Shown here: positions 7,696 to 19,500 of the stretch, piece by piece | Numbering within the stretch: position 1 is the stretch's first letter | Layout: the number at the start of each line of letters is the position of its first letter | Source: Avidehalobacter sp964569265 | GTDB taxonomy: Bacteria; Bacillota; Dehalobacteriia; UBA4068; UBA4997 | DNA length: 48,692 bases | NCBI GenBank assembly: GCA_964569265.1 | Contig: CAZMTO010000013.1 | Location: forward strand, 1 to 48,692 | Direction of reading: 5' to 3' | Notes under the pieces: generated by a model | Database searches by the model: none | What the model was told of the DNA's origin: nothing | Seen by the model: only the letters and a program-made list of their open reading frames with translations | Made by a program: the position numbers and the translations under genes

Positions 7696-9363
7696 ATGGA
7701 GATAAAGAAAAAGCCGGAGGAGATTTGGCAGGAGTATTTGGACGGGCTGGGGTTTAATACCCGCATTGGGCTGGAAGAAACCGTGAAAATTAACAACGAT
7801 TTTTACAATGACCGACAGTGGGAGGGGGTGTTGGCCCCGGATTTGGACAAGCCCTGCTTTAACATTATTAAGCCGGCGGTAAATTATTATGTGAGCCAGC
7901 TTGTGAGTGATGATGTAGGCGCAAGCGTGGAGGTGGAAAGCGGCGCGGCAGCCGAGCAGATAAACAGGCTGCCCGGCACCACGGCGGGCAGCGTGCTGGA
8001 CAGCGGTGAATATTTGGGGCGTGTGATGCGGGAGGCCGTGGCCGAGGTGTTGGAGCAGACGGACGCAAACTATAAGCACCGTTTGCTTTTGAAGCGAATG
8101 GCGCTGGATGGGGATATGGTGCTGCACAGTTATTTTGACCGGGAAAAGGACAGCGGCCAGCAGGTGCAGGGGCAGATAGCTACGGAGATTATAAACAACA
8201 CAGACATATTTTTTGGCAACCCGGCCACCGGCGAAGTGGAGGAGCAGCCATATATAATTATACGGCAGAGAAAGCTGCTGGACGAGGTGTGCGCCGAGGC
8301 TGCAAGGTGGCAAAACCGGGGTGCTGCCGGTGAGATTTGGGCAGATAACGAAAGCGGCGCGGCTGACGAGGACGAAAGCAAGAAGTATGTGACGGTGCTG
8401 AGCAAGTATTTTAAGCAGGGTGGCACGGTGCATTTTATACGCGTGACGGATAAAACGGTGGTGCGGCCGGAAGTGGATTTGGGTTACCGCCGATACCCGG
8501 TGGCGTATGCCAGTTGGGAGAGGGAAAAGAGCAATTATCACGGGATAAGCCCGGTGACGGGGAAGATAAACAACCAGATAATGCTGAACAAGATGTATGC
8601 ACTGGCAAGCCTTGACAGGATGAACTACAGCTTTCCTAAGGTGATTTACGATGAATGCAGGCTGCCGGACGGCTGGGACGCAAGCCCGGGCGTGGCGCTT
8701 GCCTGCCAGGGCGACCCGGGGAATATGCTGATGGACTTTAGGCCCAAGGATATGAGCGGGCAGATTATGCAGCTGATAAGTGATATTGCGGAGCGAACAA
8801 ATGTGAGCCTGGGGATTTATGACGCGGCACTGGGCAACGCCAAGCCGGACAACACCAGTGCGCTGCTGGCGGTGCAGCAGGCGGCGGCGGTGCCGCTGGA
8901 TTTGCAGCGGCGGGATTTTTACCGTTTTGTGGAGGACTGCGTGCGAATATGGCTGGATATGATGAGTGTTAACTACGGTGTGCGCAGGGTGGTTATAAGC
9001 CAGAGGCTGGAAAATGGCGAGATGGTGAGCATACCCACCGACTTTGATTTTGCGGACATTGGCAAATATCGCTGGCGGCTTAAGGTGGACATTGGTGCTT
9101 CGGTTAGGTGGAGCGAGGTGCTGCAGGTGCAGATGTTGGACAACCTGATGAGGGCTGATATTATACCGGACGCGGAAACGTATTTGGAGTGCCTGCCGGA
9201 CGGATATTTGAAGAACAAGGGTAAGCTGCTGGAAAAGGTGCGTGAGGCCAAAAGAGAGCAACGGCAGATACAGCAGATACAGCAGACGCAAAATGAACAG
9301 CCGGACAGCAGCGGAATAACCGGGCTGCTGGCCGGAGAGGGCGGCAGTATAGCAGATATATAG
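7696..9363 (+). CDS. Phage portal protein
   Basis: The portal forms the dodecameric ring through which DNA enters and leaves the capsid. This 555-residue protein has the expected length. It has the usual opening in which DRQW follows a helical N-terminus, then PCFNIIKPAVNYYVSQLVSDD, and a central region that ends KINNQIMLNKMYALASLDRM, as in P22-like portals. Position between a virion protein and an ejection-type protein, downstream of terminase, fits. The C-terminal tail is Gln-rich (QRQIQQIQQTQNEQ). The start ATG follows GGGAGGGAGC. Confidence 0.88.
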   Translation: MEIKKKPEEIWQEYLDGLGFNTRIGLEETVKINNDFYNDRQWEGVLAPDLDKPCFNIIKPAVNYYVSQLVSDDVGASVEVESGAAAEQINRLPGTTAGSVLDSGEYLGRVMREAVAEVLEQTDANYKHRLLLKRMALDGDMVLHSYFDREKDSGQQVQGQIATEIINNTDIFFGNPATGEVEEQPYIIIRQRKLLDEVCAEAARWQNRGAAGEIWADNESGAADEDESKKYVTVLSKYFKQGGTVHFIRVTDKTVVRPEVDLGYRRYPVAYASWEREKSNYHGISPVTGKINNQIMLNKMYALASLDRMNYSFPKVIYDECRLPDGWDASPGVALACQGDPGNMLMDFRPKDMSGQIMQLISDIAERTNVSLGIYDAALGNAKPDNTSALLAVQQAAAVPLDLQRRDFYRFVEDCVRIWLDMMSVNYGVRRVVISQRLENGEMVSIPTDFDFADIGKYRWRLKVDIGASVRWSEVLQVQMLDNLMRADIIPDAETYLECLPDGYLKNKGKLLEKVREAKREQRQIQQIQQTQNEQPDSSGITGLLAGEGGSIADI

Positions 9364-9378
9364 CAAGGGGGCAGCAAA

Positions 9379-10503
9379 ATGGCTATTAAATACAACGAGC
9401 AGGACAAAAGCTACAGCAGGTTGAATGACGGCGGCAGGCTGCTGGGCACGGTGACACCAAATGACAGCCTTGGCAGATACAGCGGCATTGCGGCGGAATA
9501 TGCGGCACAGCAGGAGAGCGCAGCCAGGGCAAAAGAGCCCAGCGGCTATGATAAATACCGGGCGGCGGCAGAGCAGTATAACAATGCGCTGAAAGAAGCG
9601 AAAACCCAGCAGGCAGAAGCGCAGGTGGCGGCTATGGGCCAGCAGCTTGCGGCGGCAAAGCAGCAGACGGAGGACGCCAACGCCCAGGCTTATGCAGCCA
9701 AAAGGGTAAGCGAAAAGAACATAGGGCAGCAGCTTGCGGCGGCAGGGCTTGGCAATGGTGGGGCAAGTGAAACCGCCCGGCTGCAAAATGAGCTGAACTG
9801 GCAGAACACCGTGAACAGCAACAACCGGCAGTTGGCCGATGCCGAGCAGAACATACAGAACCGGATTGACCGGTATAGGGCGAATGCAGCGGCAGAAAAT
9901 GCCCAACTGGATTATGACCTGGCAAGTGAGCTTAACCAGATGTTTTGGCAGCAGGAACAGCAGGACAAGGCTGATGAGCTGGCCCGGGAGCAGTGGGCAT
10001 ATCAGAAGGAGCGCGACAGCCTGAGCGATAAGCTGACCGCCGAGGAAAACGAGAGAAGCCTGGCACTGACCCTGCTGAATATGGGCTACAATAACGAACA
10101 GATAGCTAAGGCGCTGGGGCTTTCTGCCGGCGAGATTGCGCAAAGGTTGGCCGGGAATGTTAAAGGCGGCAGCGGGGGGACATCCAAAAGCAGCAAAAGC
10201 AGCACAAGCAGCAAAAGCAGCAAAAGCAGCACAAAAAGCACCGCTGCTGACGATGACAGCAACGGCGGCAAGGTGATGACGGACAGGGAAAAACAGGCGG
10301 CATTGGCCTTGCAGATGATGACAGCCGGTTTGCTGACAGGCTCAGCTTTGACAACGCCGGATTTTATTAAAAAGACCGGTGTTGCCGGGCAGGGCGGCAG
10401 TAATATGACGGTGAAAGAGGCAGAGCAGGCGTATATGGATGACAAAATAAACATAGACGAGCTGGCGGCAGTGTATGCGGCTAATGGTATTACATTGAAG
10501 TGA
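9379..10503 (+). CDS. Coiled-coil phage protein (possible ejection/scaffold-type protein)
   Basis: A 374-residue protein that is mostly Ala/Gln/Glu-rich helix (about residues 30-250), with QQLAAA words repeated at residues about 88 and 115. A strongly low-complexity Ser/Lys linker (residues about 265-290) follows, then a short C-terminal domain. Long alpha-helical proteins after the portal are commonly internal ejection proteins or scaffolds. No enzyme motif is seen. It begins 15 bp after the portal stop with a GGGGG ribosome site and should be in the same operon. Confidence 0.75.
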   Translation: MAIKYNEQDKSYSRLNDGGRLLGTVTPNDSLGRYSGIAAEYAAQQESAARAKEPSGYDKYRAAAEQYNNALKEAKTQQAEAQVAAMGQQLAAAKQQTEDANAQAYAAKRVSEKNIGQQLAAAGLGNGGASETARLQNELNWQNTVNSNNRQLADAEQNIQNRIDRYRANAAAENAQLDYDLASELNQMFWQQEQQDKADELAREQWAYQKERDSLSDKLTAEENERSLALTLLNMGYNNEQIAKALGLSAGEIAQRLAGNVKGGSGGTSKSSKSSTSSKSSKSSTKSTAADDDSNGGKVMTDREKQAALALQMMTAGLLTGSALTTPDFIKKTGVAGQGGSNMTVKEAEQAYMDDKINIDELAAVYAANGITLK

Positions 10504-10527
10504 CAGGTGGCATAAAGGCGGTGGAAT

Positions 10528-13500
10528 ATGCAGACAGCAAAACAGACAGTGAAGCAGACGGTAAAATTGAGTGACCTTAAAAAGCAAAAGGCAGAGTATA
10601 AGCGCAAGCAGGCAGCCAACACCATAAGGCTGGCGGATTTGGAGAAAAGGAAAGCGGAATATAAGGCGAAGCTGGCGGAAGAAGCAGCCGCGCAAAATGA
10701 CCCGGTGGCCAAGATTGAGCGGCAGATAAGCGAAGCCAGAGCCGGTTATGCGGGCAATATAAAAAATGCCATAAGCCGGGCGGCGGAGCAAAAGGCGGCA
10801 CAGATTGCAGCCGACAGGGATGCGGAATATGCCCCCAGGGAGGTTAGCGCTGCTGTGCAGGAGAAGATACAGGCTATTGGCGTGAGCAGCAGGTTGAAAA
10901 AGGGCACGGAGCTATATAGACACCAGGCAAAGCTGCGTGATGAATATATGAATGCTGCTACGCACAACGAGCAAGCTGCGGCCAAGGCAAAGCTTGATGA
11001 TTTTGCCGCCAAACTGCCGGGCAAGGGATTGGAGCGGGCGGCAAGTGCGATTGGCGGCGGCATTGTGAGCCTGGAAGCTGGGGTGGCCAAGATGCTGAAC
11101 CCCACCGCCAAAGGCGGCGGAGCGGACAGAGTGCTGGAGAACGTGGAAAAAGCTAACATAACCGGCAAGGCCGGGCTGGGCAGCGTGGGCGGCCTGATGT
11201 ATGACGCGGTGCAGACTGCTACCAACAACGTGGCTGCCATTGGTGTGGGCGCAGCAACCGCAGGAGCAGTTAACCCGCTGGCTTTGATGGGTGCATCGGC
11301 AGCGGGCAGCAGTGTGCGCGAGGCACAGCAGGCCGGGGCGAATGACAAAATAGCTGTTGCAGCCGGCACAATTAACGGCATTTTGGAAGCGGCTTTTGAA
11401 AAAGTGCCGCTGGATAACCTGTTTAAGCTGGCAAGGGGTGCAAATGCGGACAAGCTGATAAAAGACGGTTTGAAAGGCTACGCTTTGGCGGTGGCCAGGC
11501 AAGCCGGGCTGGAGGGCACTAGCGAGGCGGCAACCACAGTGGCGCAGAATTTTGCCAACCGGATGGTATACGAAAAGAGCCTGCACCCGGAGGAAAGCTG
11601 GAGCGAGTGGGCAAAAGACACCGGAAATGAGGCGGCATACAGCTTTTTGCTGGGCGGACTGGTGGGCGGCACGATGGGCGCACCGGCAGCCGTGGCCGGC
11701 AGGGCCAAAGAGGTGAGCCGGGCACAGAGCGAAGCAGCAGAAAAGGCGCAGACCCTGCAAAACGCAGCGGAGTTTGCAGCCCCGGACACCGCAGAAAATG
11801 CCCGGCAGACGCAAAATAAAGCCCTACAGGCGGTTGAAGCCGTGCAGGGCGAAGAAGTTTACACAGGGCAGGAAACGAACGGCCAGAGCGGTCAAAATTT
11901 ACTTGCCGGTAACTTGCAGGGTGCAGAAAACGCGGTGCCTGTGAAGGTGGGCAAGGCTACGGTTATTCAGCACCCATATACTGGGGCGGTGCCGCAGAAC
12001 GTGGCAGGCAAGACTCGACAGATGCAAAGCGAGATTAAGCCGGAAGTGCTGGCCGAAGCGCAGGAAACCATAAACGAAGCGCGGCAGGACGGGCACTTTG
12101 CCGGGTATATCCGCGCTACGCTGCAAAATATCTTTAAGCGCAGTGGTGGCCAAAGGGCGGTGCGTATTGAGAATGTGCAGTTTGAGGGCGAACCGTATGA
12201 AGCAACCGTAAACGCAAGTATTACCAAAAAACTGGCTGGTGACCACGGAATGACTGCCGAGAAGCTGGCGGTGTTTGAACAGTTGGACAAGGTGCTGGCC
12301 GGGGCTGAATTTGTGGGCAGCAGCGCATATGGCAAGGATAATGCCAACAGAGCTAAGTATGTGGTGCGTTATGATTACTTTGAGACCGACATAAATGTCG
12401 GTGGCAAGCCCTATGTGGTGGCTTTTGATGTTGCTGTGCATAGGGAACAGAATAACCTGCGCACATACAAAACAATAGAAAAAGTGAGTCTGCAACCGCT
12501 GGGCGCAGACCCGGCTCCAAACGCCGACGCGACCAGCGAACCATTGGCGGCAACTCCCGGTCCACAACCGGGCGCGGCCAATGGTGCAAACTCACTTGAT
12601 AGTTATAGTATACAAAACGGTGCAGAAAATGTCAAGCCCGGCGCAGAAAACAGCGCAGAAAATGCCCGGCAGGCGCAAAATAAAGCCCTACAGGCGGTTG
12701 AAGCCGTGCAGGGCGAAGAAGTTTACACAGGGCAGGAAACGAACGGCCAGAGCGGCCAAAATGCATTTGCCGGTAACTTGCAGGGTGCAGAAAATGCGGT
12801 GCCGGAAAACAACTCTTGGAAAGAACGTTATTATAACGAGGGTGACAGAGCATATCTGTATTCCCGTGATATGCAGCGCGGGTATGAGATACCAGAAAAG
12901 ACGGAGTTAAGCTATACGATTGATAAAAGTGGCGGGATTAAGCTGAAAACTGCGTTGGTTCCGGAATTGGACACGGCGGATTATAAGGATTTTGCCAAGG
13001 CTTACGCAGCGCGCAATTTGATCACGGAGTTTGACAGCAACGGCAATATAGTGAACGCTAAGCCGGTGCAAATTGCTGAGGATGGCAAGAAGGTTATCAT
13101 TACGCAAAAAGGCATTAACGATGTGCTGAAAAACGTGCGCGGTAACCGAAAATCTGCTTCTTTGTTGGACAGCATTTTTGTGTTGGACGATATTATTGCC
13201 AGGGCGCACAAGGTTGGAGAAGCTAAAAATGCCAAGGGGCGCGTCAATCCTTATTCTTATTACGAGGCCAGATTTACGGATAGTGCAGGACAGGAATATA
13301 GTGTTACCGTTAATATTAAGGATACGCCCGAAACCTCGCGGTATCACTACCACAATTTGCAGGAGGCAGAAATAAAAATAGAGCCTTTCGACGGAACTTC
13401 TTCTGACAATGGTACCATTGCCGGAGCGGACCTAATAGCGAAAGGCTCTGAATTAACAACGTTATCATCTTCCCAAGGAACCGATGTTCCAGCAGAAGCT

Positions 13501-16500
13501 GCCCCCGGTGAACACGCCCGAAACGCGATGGGCAATTTTGATAACACTGCCAATGTCAGTATAAACAATGCTGGCGGTGTTGTCAACACCGGCGCAGAAA
13601 ACGCTGACGGACTGGATGCAGCGCGGAAGATATGCGAAAAGCTGGGTGTTACACTGCGGGTGGCCAGGCTGCCGGAGGGCGTGGACGGGCACTACGCCAA
13701 CGGGGTTATCACCGTGGCCCCGAACGCTGAAAGCCCGGTGAATGAGGTGTTTATACACGAGCTGACGCACCATTTGGAGCAGAGCGGCGGTTATGAGCAG
13801 TATGCCCGGTTTGTGACGCAGGAGTTTGAGCGAAGCTACGGCAAGCAGGCACTGAAAAGCTACAAGCAGCAGATAAGGGAGCTTTACGCCGAGGCAGGCG
13901 AGCAGCTAAGCGAGGAGGGTGCCACGCGGGAGATGGTGGCCGAATGCACGGAGGATTTGCTGGCGGATGAGGCTATGATGCGCAGGCTGGCGGATTTTGA
14001 CGGTGGGCTTTTTAGCAGGATTGCCAACTGGCTGAGCGATATGGCCGTGAAACTGAGGGGCACCGGTGCCCAGAAGCGGGCCAGAGAGGCAGCACGGCGT
14101 TTTGAAGCGGCCCTGCGCGAGATGGACAGCACGAACACCGGCGGCAAGGGGCAATACGAGATAAACCCGAAGTTTGCCGGCCAACTGGATAGCTGGGACG
14201 GAAAAAGTGACCGAACGTTTGAGCTGGGCACGACATCTAAGGCGCTGCAGAGCATTGGCATTGATGATAGGCGAATAATGCTTCACGCAACAAAGGTTAA
14301 GAAGATTTTATCCAAACATCCGGGAATGAGTATGAACGTGATAAAGCAGGTGCCGGAGATTTTGGAAAACCCCATTGTGGTGTTAAAATCTCAGCAATCG
14401 GCAAGCAGAGTGGCCGTGTTTGGCGAGGTGCAGGATGAATTGGGCGCACCGGTGCTGGCGGTGATGGAATTGCAGCCGAGTGGCAGCAGCGGCGAAATAC
14501 TGGATTTGAACATTGTGGCCAGTGCGTATGGCAAGGACAGTAATGCGGCCAATTTTGTTCGCAAGAGCGAAGTTTTATATATTGACCCAAATAAAAAAAG
14601 AGCCGATAGCTGGTTTCAGGGAATCCGGCTCCAATTGCCTTCATATAAAGCCAGCTATGGCTCACTTGGTAGTGTAACATATACGGGGGGAAAAGTCAAT
14701 ATTGAGGGCGTGCCTTTTGAAGATTTGTTGAATGAGACCGGCGGCAAGGGGCAATACAAGATAAACCCGAAGTTTGCCGGCCAACTGGATAGCTGGGACG
14801 GAAAAAGTGACCGAACGTTTGAGCTGGGCACGACATCTAAGGCGCTGCAGAGCATTGGCATTGATGATAGGCGAATAATGCTTCACGCAACAAAGGTTAA
14901 GAAGATTTTATCCAAACATCCGGGAATGAGTATGAACGTGATAAAGCAGGTGCCGGAGATTTTGGAAAACCCCATTGTGGTGTTAAAATCTCAGCAATCG
15001 GCAAGCAGAGTGGCCGTGTTTGGCGAGGTGCAGGATGAATTGGGCGCACCGGTGCTGGCGGTTTTGGAGCTTAATCCGTATAATCGCGGCGGCGAGGTTT
15101 TGAGCCTGAACATTGTGGCCAGTGCATATGGCAAGGACAGTAACGCGGCCAATTTTGTTCGCAAGAGCGAAGTTTTATACATTGACCCAAATAAAAAAAG
15201 AGCCGATAGCTGGTTTCAGGGCCTTGGGCTCCAATTGCCCTCAGATAAAGCCAGCTATGGCTCACTTGGCAGTGTAACATATACGGATGGAAAAGTCAAT
15301 ATTGAGGGCGTGCCTTTTGAAGATTTGTTGAATGAGACCGGTGGCAAGGGGCAATACAAGATTGCCAGGACTGAGCGCGGCGAGAGGTTTGTGGATGTGG
15401 AGCAGGATATTTTGCAGGGCAGGGAAGAAAAGGACATGCCCCGCGTGCTGGCGGATGTGGTGCGGAACAAGTTTAACAACCTGATCGAGGTGAATGGACA
15501 AAGTATTGGTATAAATCAAAAGACTGTCAAGGAATGGCAGTTTTCTAAGGATGCACAGAGCCTGTACAATAACGACAAGCAGACATATAAGGACAAAATG
15601 CGGTCTTTGAATAACGCAGACGAATTGCTGGCGGCAGCAAAAAGTTATGTGAATGAGGGTTTGAAACACCCGCGCAAAGATAATTTTGTGGGTTTTGCCC
15701 GCGGCAATGTGGATTTTAAGGTGGGCGAGAATGGTTATTCGGCAGATATCGTGGTTGGGATTAGAAGCACTGGTAATGCATATCTGTATGATGTTGTAAA
15801 TATCAAACAAAAGAAAATAGCAAGTGCATTGTATAATCAGCCAAGCCGAAGCGAGCCCGATAGTAATGCACCTGCTACTGACACCAGTATAACCCCTGTG
15901 GGCGCAAATGTCAAGGGGAAAAATGCCCGGAAAGCCAACAAAACGCGTATGCTGGAAAACGCCAAAAAGCAGCAGGAGCAATATGACGCAGAGGTGCGGG
16001 AGCTTAGGCAGGCAGAGCTGGAGGACGAAGCCAGGGACGCGAGAGAGGAAGCACGCGCCAAGGTGGAAGCGGAGGACGTGCAAAAAGGCATTTATGCCGG
16101 GGTGGACAGGAGTTTTGCGGTGCGTGAGCTGACCAGAGGGGCAGTGAAGCTTTATGGCATACCCAGGGGGCGCATAGGTGAGGCCGGGGCGTATGTGGAG
16201 GAATACGCCAGGGCTGCACTTGAACGCCGCAGGGGCGGTATGAACGCAGCGCCAACCGAGGAACTGGCAGCCTTTTTGTATGATATGGGCGGTGTGTATG
16301 ATGACACAGCCGGGGATAATATGGACGTTGCCAGGGCTATGGACGATTACAAAATATTTGTGCCGGCCGATGTGCGTGAAAACATTGGTGGTTTTAATGC
16401 TATGAAAAGAGATTGCAGGCTGGCATTGCGAACCAAAACCGCTAATGGCAGCCAAACCAGACCGGCAAACAGGAGCTGGGCGCGCATAGATGATGTGTAT

Positions 16501-19500
16501 GAGGAATTGCAGGAGCAGTTTGGTTATGGGATGTTTCCGGAATTGGATAACCGGACGGCGCGGCTGGAAAGGCTGATTGAGGTACGCGAGGAGGTGGAAC
16601 CGGAGTTTTTGAGCTGGGACAAGCTTGGTGACAAAATGGGTGTGGAAAATTTTGAGCCGCTGCAACTGGAGCTTAACAAACTGGTTAATGAGTTTGTGGA
16701 CAGGGTGGACAAAATTGACCGGGAAAAGGCTGCTGCCCGCACCGACAGAGCCAAAGACCGGAAGCGTTTGCAAACGGAGGCTATGAGGCTGGCAAAGGAG
16801 CGCTGCCTTGGAGACCCGGAAACCGGAGAACCTGCGGTGGATGTGCCGCAGAGTATGGCGGCGGAGATGGCCAATGCACGGTATATAAAAGACCCGGGGG
16901 CCGGAATGAGCCTGGGAAACCGCGATTTGACCGGCGGGCTGGAGCTGGTGAGCCGGCACAACCGGGCGCTGGGGGAATGGCTGAAAGGGCAGTTTGTGAA
17001 GCCGCTGGACGATGCCAAGGCGCTTTACAGCCGTATGCTTACAGAGGAGATGGGCAAAATAAATGAGTATATGGCGGAGCACGGTTTTGTGAAAGGGAGC
17101 GCGGAGAGTGCGGCTATACAGCGGATTGGCGAGGGGGTGCGCCAACTTGGCAAAGATGAGCTGGTGGACTTTGGTCAAAAGGATTTTGACGAGCGGATGG
17201 CCAGACTAAAGCAGGCCGGGGAGCAGGTGCAGGATGAGGGCTTGAAAAAGAGTGACCCGGTGCTTTGGGAGCAGATACAGTATCTGCAAAGCCCGAAGGT
17301 GCGGGCCGAGGCAGAAAAGCGGCTGCAAAAATGGCTGGCTGACGGCAAGCGCCCGCCGGATGCCGGGGAAACGGTGACTTATACTTTGGCAGATTTGCAA
17401 AGGGAGTTCCCGGAGCGCTGGCAGGAGATTAAGGACGCAGCGGACTTTTGCCGGGGGATATATGACCGGGTGTTTGACGATATTGAAGCGGCATACGCGA
17501 GAATTTACCCCAACGCGGCCAAAAGAGAGCTGGAAAGGGTGCTGCAAAGCATAACGAGTAAGACCCTTTACGCTGAGCAGCAGCGCATAAAGGCCGAAGC
17601 TGACGAGCTGGCGGCTGCCCGGGTGGAAGTGCGGATGGAGCAGAGCAGAACGCTTGCCGAAAAATACGAAAAGCAGGGCAAAAAGGAGAGTGCGGCAAGG
17701 ATTAAGCGCCTGCTGAAAGCACAGGAGAGTGCCGCAAAAGGGCTGCGTGCCAAGGCTAACCACCGGCGCGACAATGCCAAGCGTGCGGAGGATATAATAA
17801 TACATCTGAGGGAGGAATATAACAAAGGAGAGAAGCTGCGGCAGAAGCACATAAAATACCGCAAAAATTATTTTCATCACTATAAGGAAAAGGGCTGGGT
17901 TGGCAGAGAGGTGCTGGACACGATAATGACGCCGGCAGAGATATCCAGCAGCCTGGCCGGGATAAGCGAGTTTACCAAGCCGAACAGCCGCTTTCGCGGG
18001 TTTTTGGAGGGCCGCAGCGGGCATATGGCATACACCGAGGATGCATTTGGCGGCTTGCAGAAGTATTTGAGTGAGGCGGCAGAAGCAATATACATTGACC
18101 CGGTGGTGAAGGATTTTCGCCAGAAGATTGCCGGAATGGCCGAGGCCACAGCCGACACGGCCAATGCTAACCAGACCATTTTATGGCTGACCAGAGTGAC
18201 CGACCGGCTGGCGGGCAAAACCAGCGCCATAGACAGGCCGCTGCAGGAGATGACGCACCGCAAAGCGATGAAGATAGTAAAGATGATATCCGGCAGGATG
18301 CGGGGCAATGCGGTGATGTACAACCTGGGCACGTTTTTTGTGCAGTGGGGCAACTGGAGCAACATACACCTGATGGGCATAAGCGGCAAAAACCAGATAC
18401 AGGGGCTGCGCGACTGGCTGGAATGTGATATTGCCCCCGGCAGCACGGCGCGGCAGCTTTTGGCCGGCAGCAACTTTATGCGCGAGCGCTATATGGATGA
18501 CGTGATAAACCGGATGGATTATGCGGCGCACTGGTGGAACAAGCCGAAGAAGCTGGCTAATTTTATGCTGCAATTTGGTGATGAGCAGGTGGCGCGGCAC
18601 ATATGGTTTTCTGCGTATCGGCAGGGGCAGACGAACAAAGCCGCTGACCCCATAGCCTATGCAGACGAGATAACCAGAAAGTGCGTGGCCGGGCGTGGCA
18701 TAGGCGAGATGGCACTGACACAGCAAAGCGAGCTGATAAAGCTGCTGGCGCCCTTTCAGGTGGAAGTGGCCAACACGTGGAACCAGATGAAGGACACGAC
18801 TTTTGACAGCAGGCTGTCTAAGGCAGAGCGGCTGAAACGTTTTGCTTTTTGCTTTGCCCACACTGCCGCGCTGAACCTTTTGCTTTGGCTGGTAACCGGC
18901 AGAAAGCCGCTGGCAAGCCTGTTGGATGCAGTGATTGAGGGTGCGGCCGGCTGGGACGATGATGAGGAGCAGACAGTGGCGGAGCGCAGTGTGGAGTTTG
19001 CCAAAAAGCTGGCTGCGGAGATGGCAAGCTATATGCCCTTTGCATCGCAGGCGCTGAACATATTGGTGCCGGATGAAGATGATCGCAAGGCCCTGCTGGG
19101 GGACACCGACCTGACCCGATACGGTACAGGCAATGTGCTGATGGAAAACGCCAGCGCTCTGGTGGCCGACATAGTGAGCGGTGGTGACGTGCTGGAAAGC
19201 GGCAGCGGGCTGGTGTTATCTGCCCTGATGCCGGGTGGTGCAAGCCAGCTTAAAAAGACTCTGGGTACGGCGCAGGATTTGGGCTGGCTGCCCAAGGTGG
19301 CTGCCGGCTGGAAGGACGGTGTGAAGATAAGCCGTGAAAAGGGCAGTTACACGGCAGGCGGTGCGCTGCGCTTTGATATTGACACCGCAAACCCCATAAG
19401 CGTGGCCAGGGGCCTGGCATTTGGCCGATACGCCACCAGGGAGGGGCAGGAGTACATTAATGGTGGTGCCAAGCCAACGCTTAGCAAGGAGCGGGCGAAC

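Noticed and set aside
7639..10143. 834-codon open frame on the minus strand across portal and neighbouring gene
   Set aside because: It is antisense to a convincing portal gene, has no ribosome site, and its Leu/Pro/His-rich product looks like a codon-bias shadow.
10180..10250. Short AGCAGCAAAAGC-type tandem repeats, considered as a CRISPR-like or VNTR array
   Set aside because: They are in-frame Ser/Lys codon repeats of a protein linker, without spacers. No CRISPR array is seen in the window.
15262..17178. 638-codon minus-strand open frame within the polyvalent protein gene
   Set aside because: It is antisense shadow with no family features; similar long shadows occur throughout the GC-biased phage genes.
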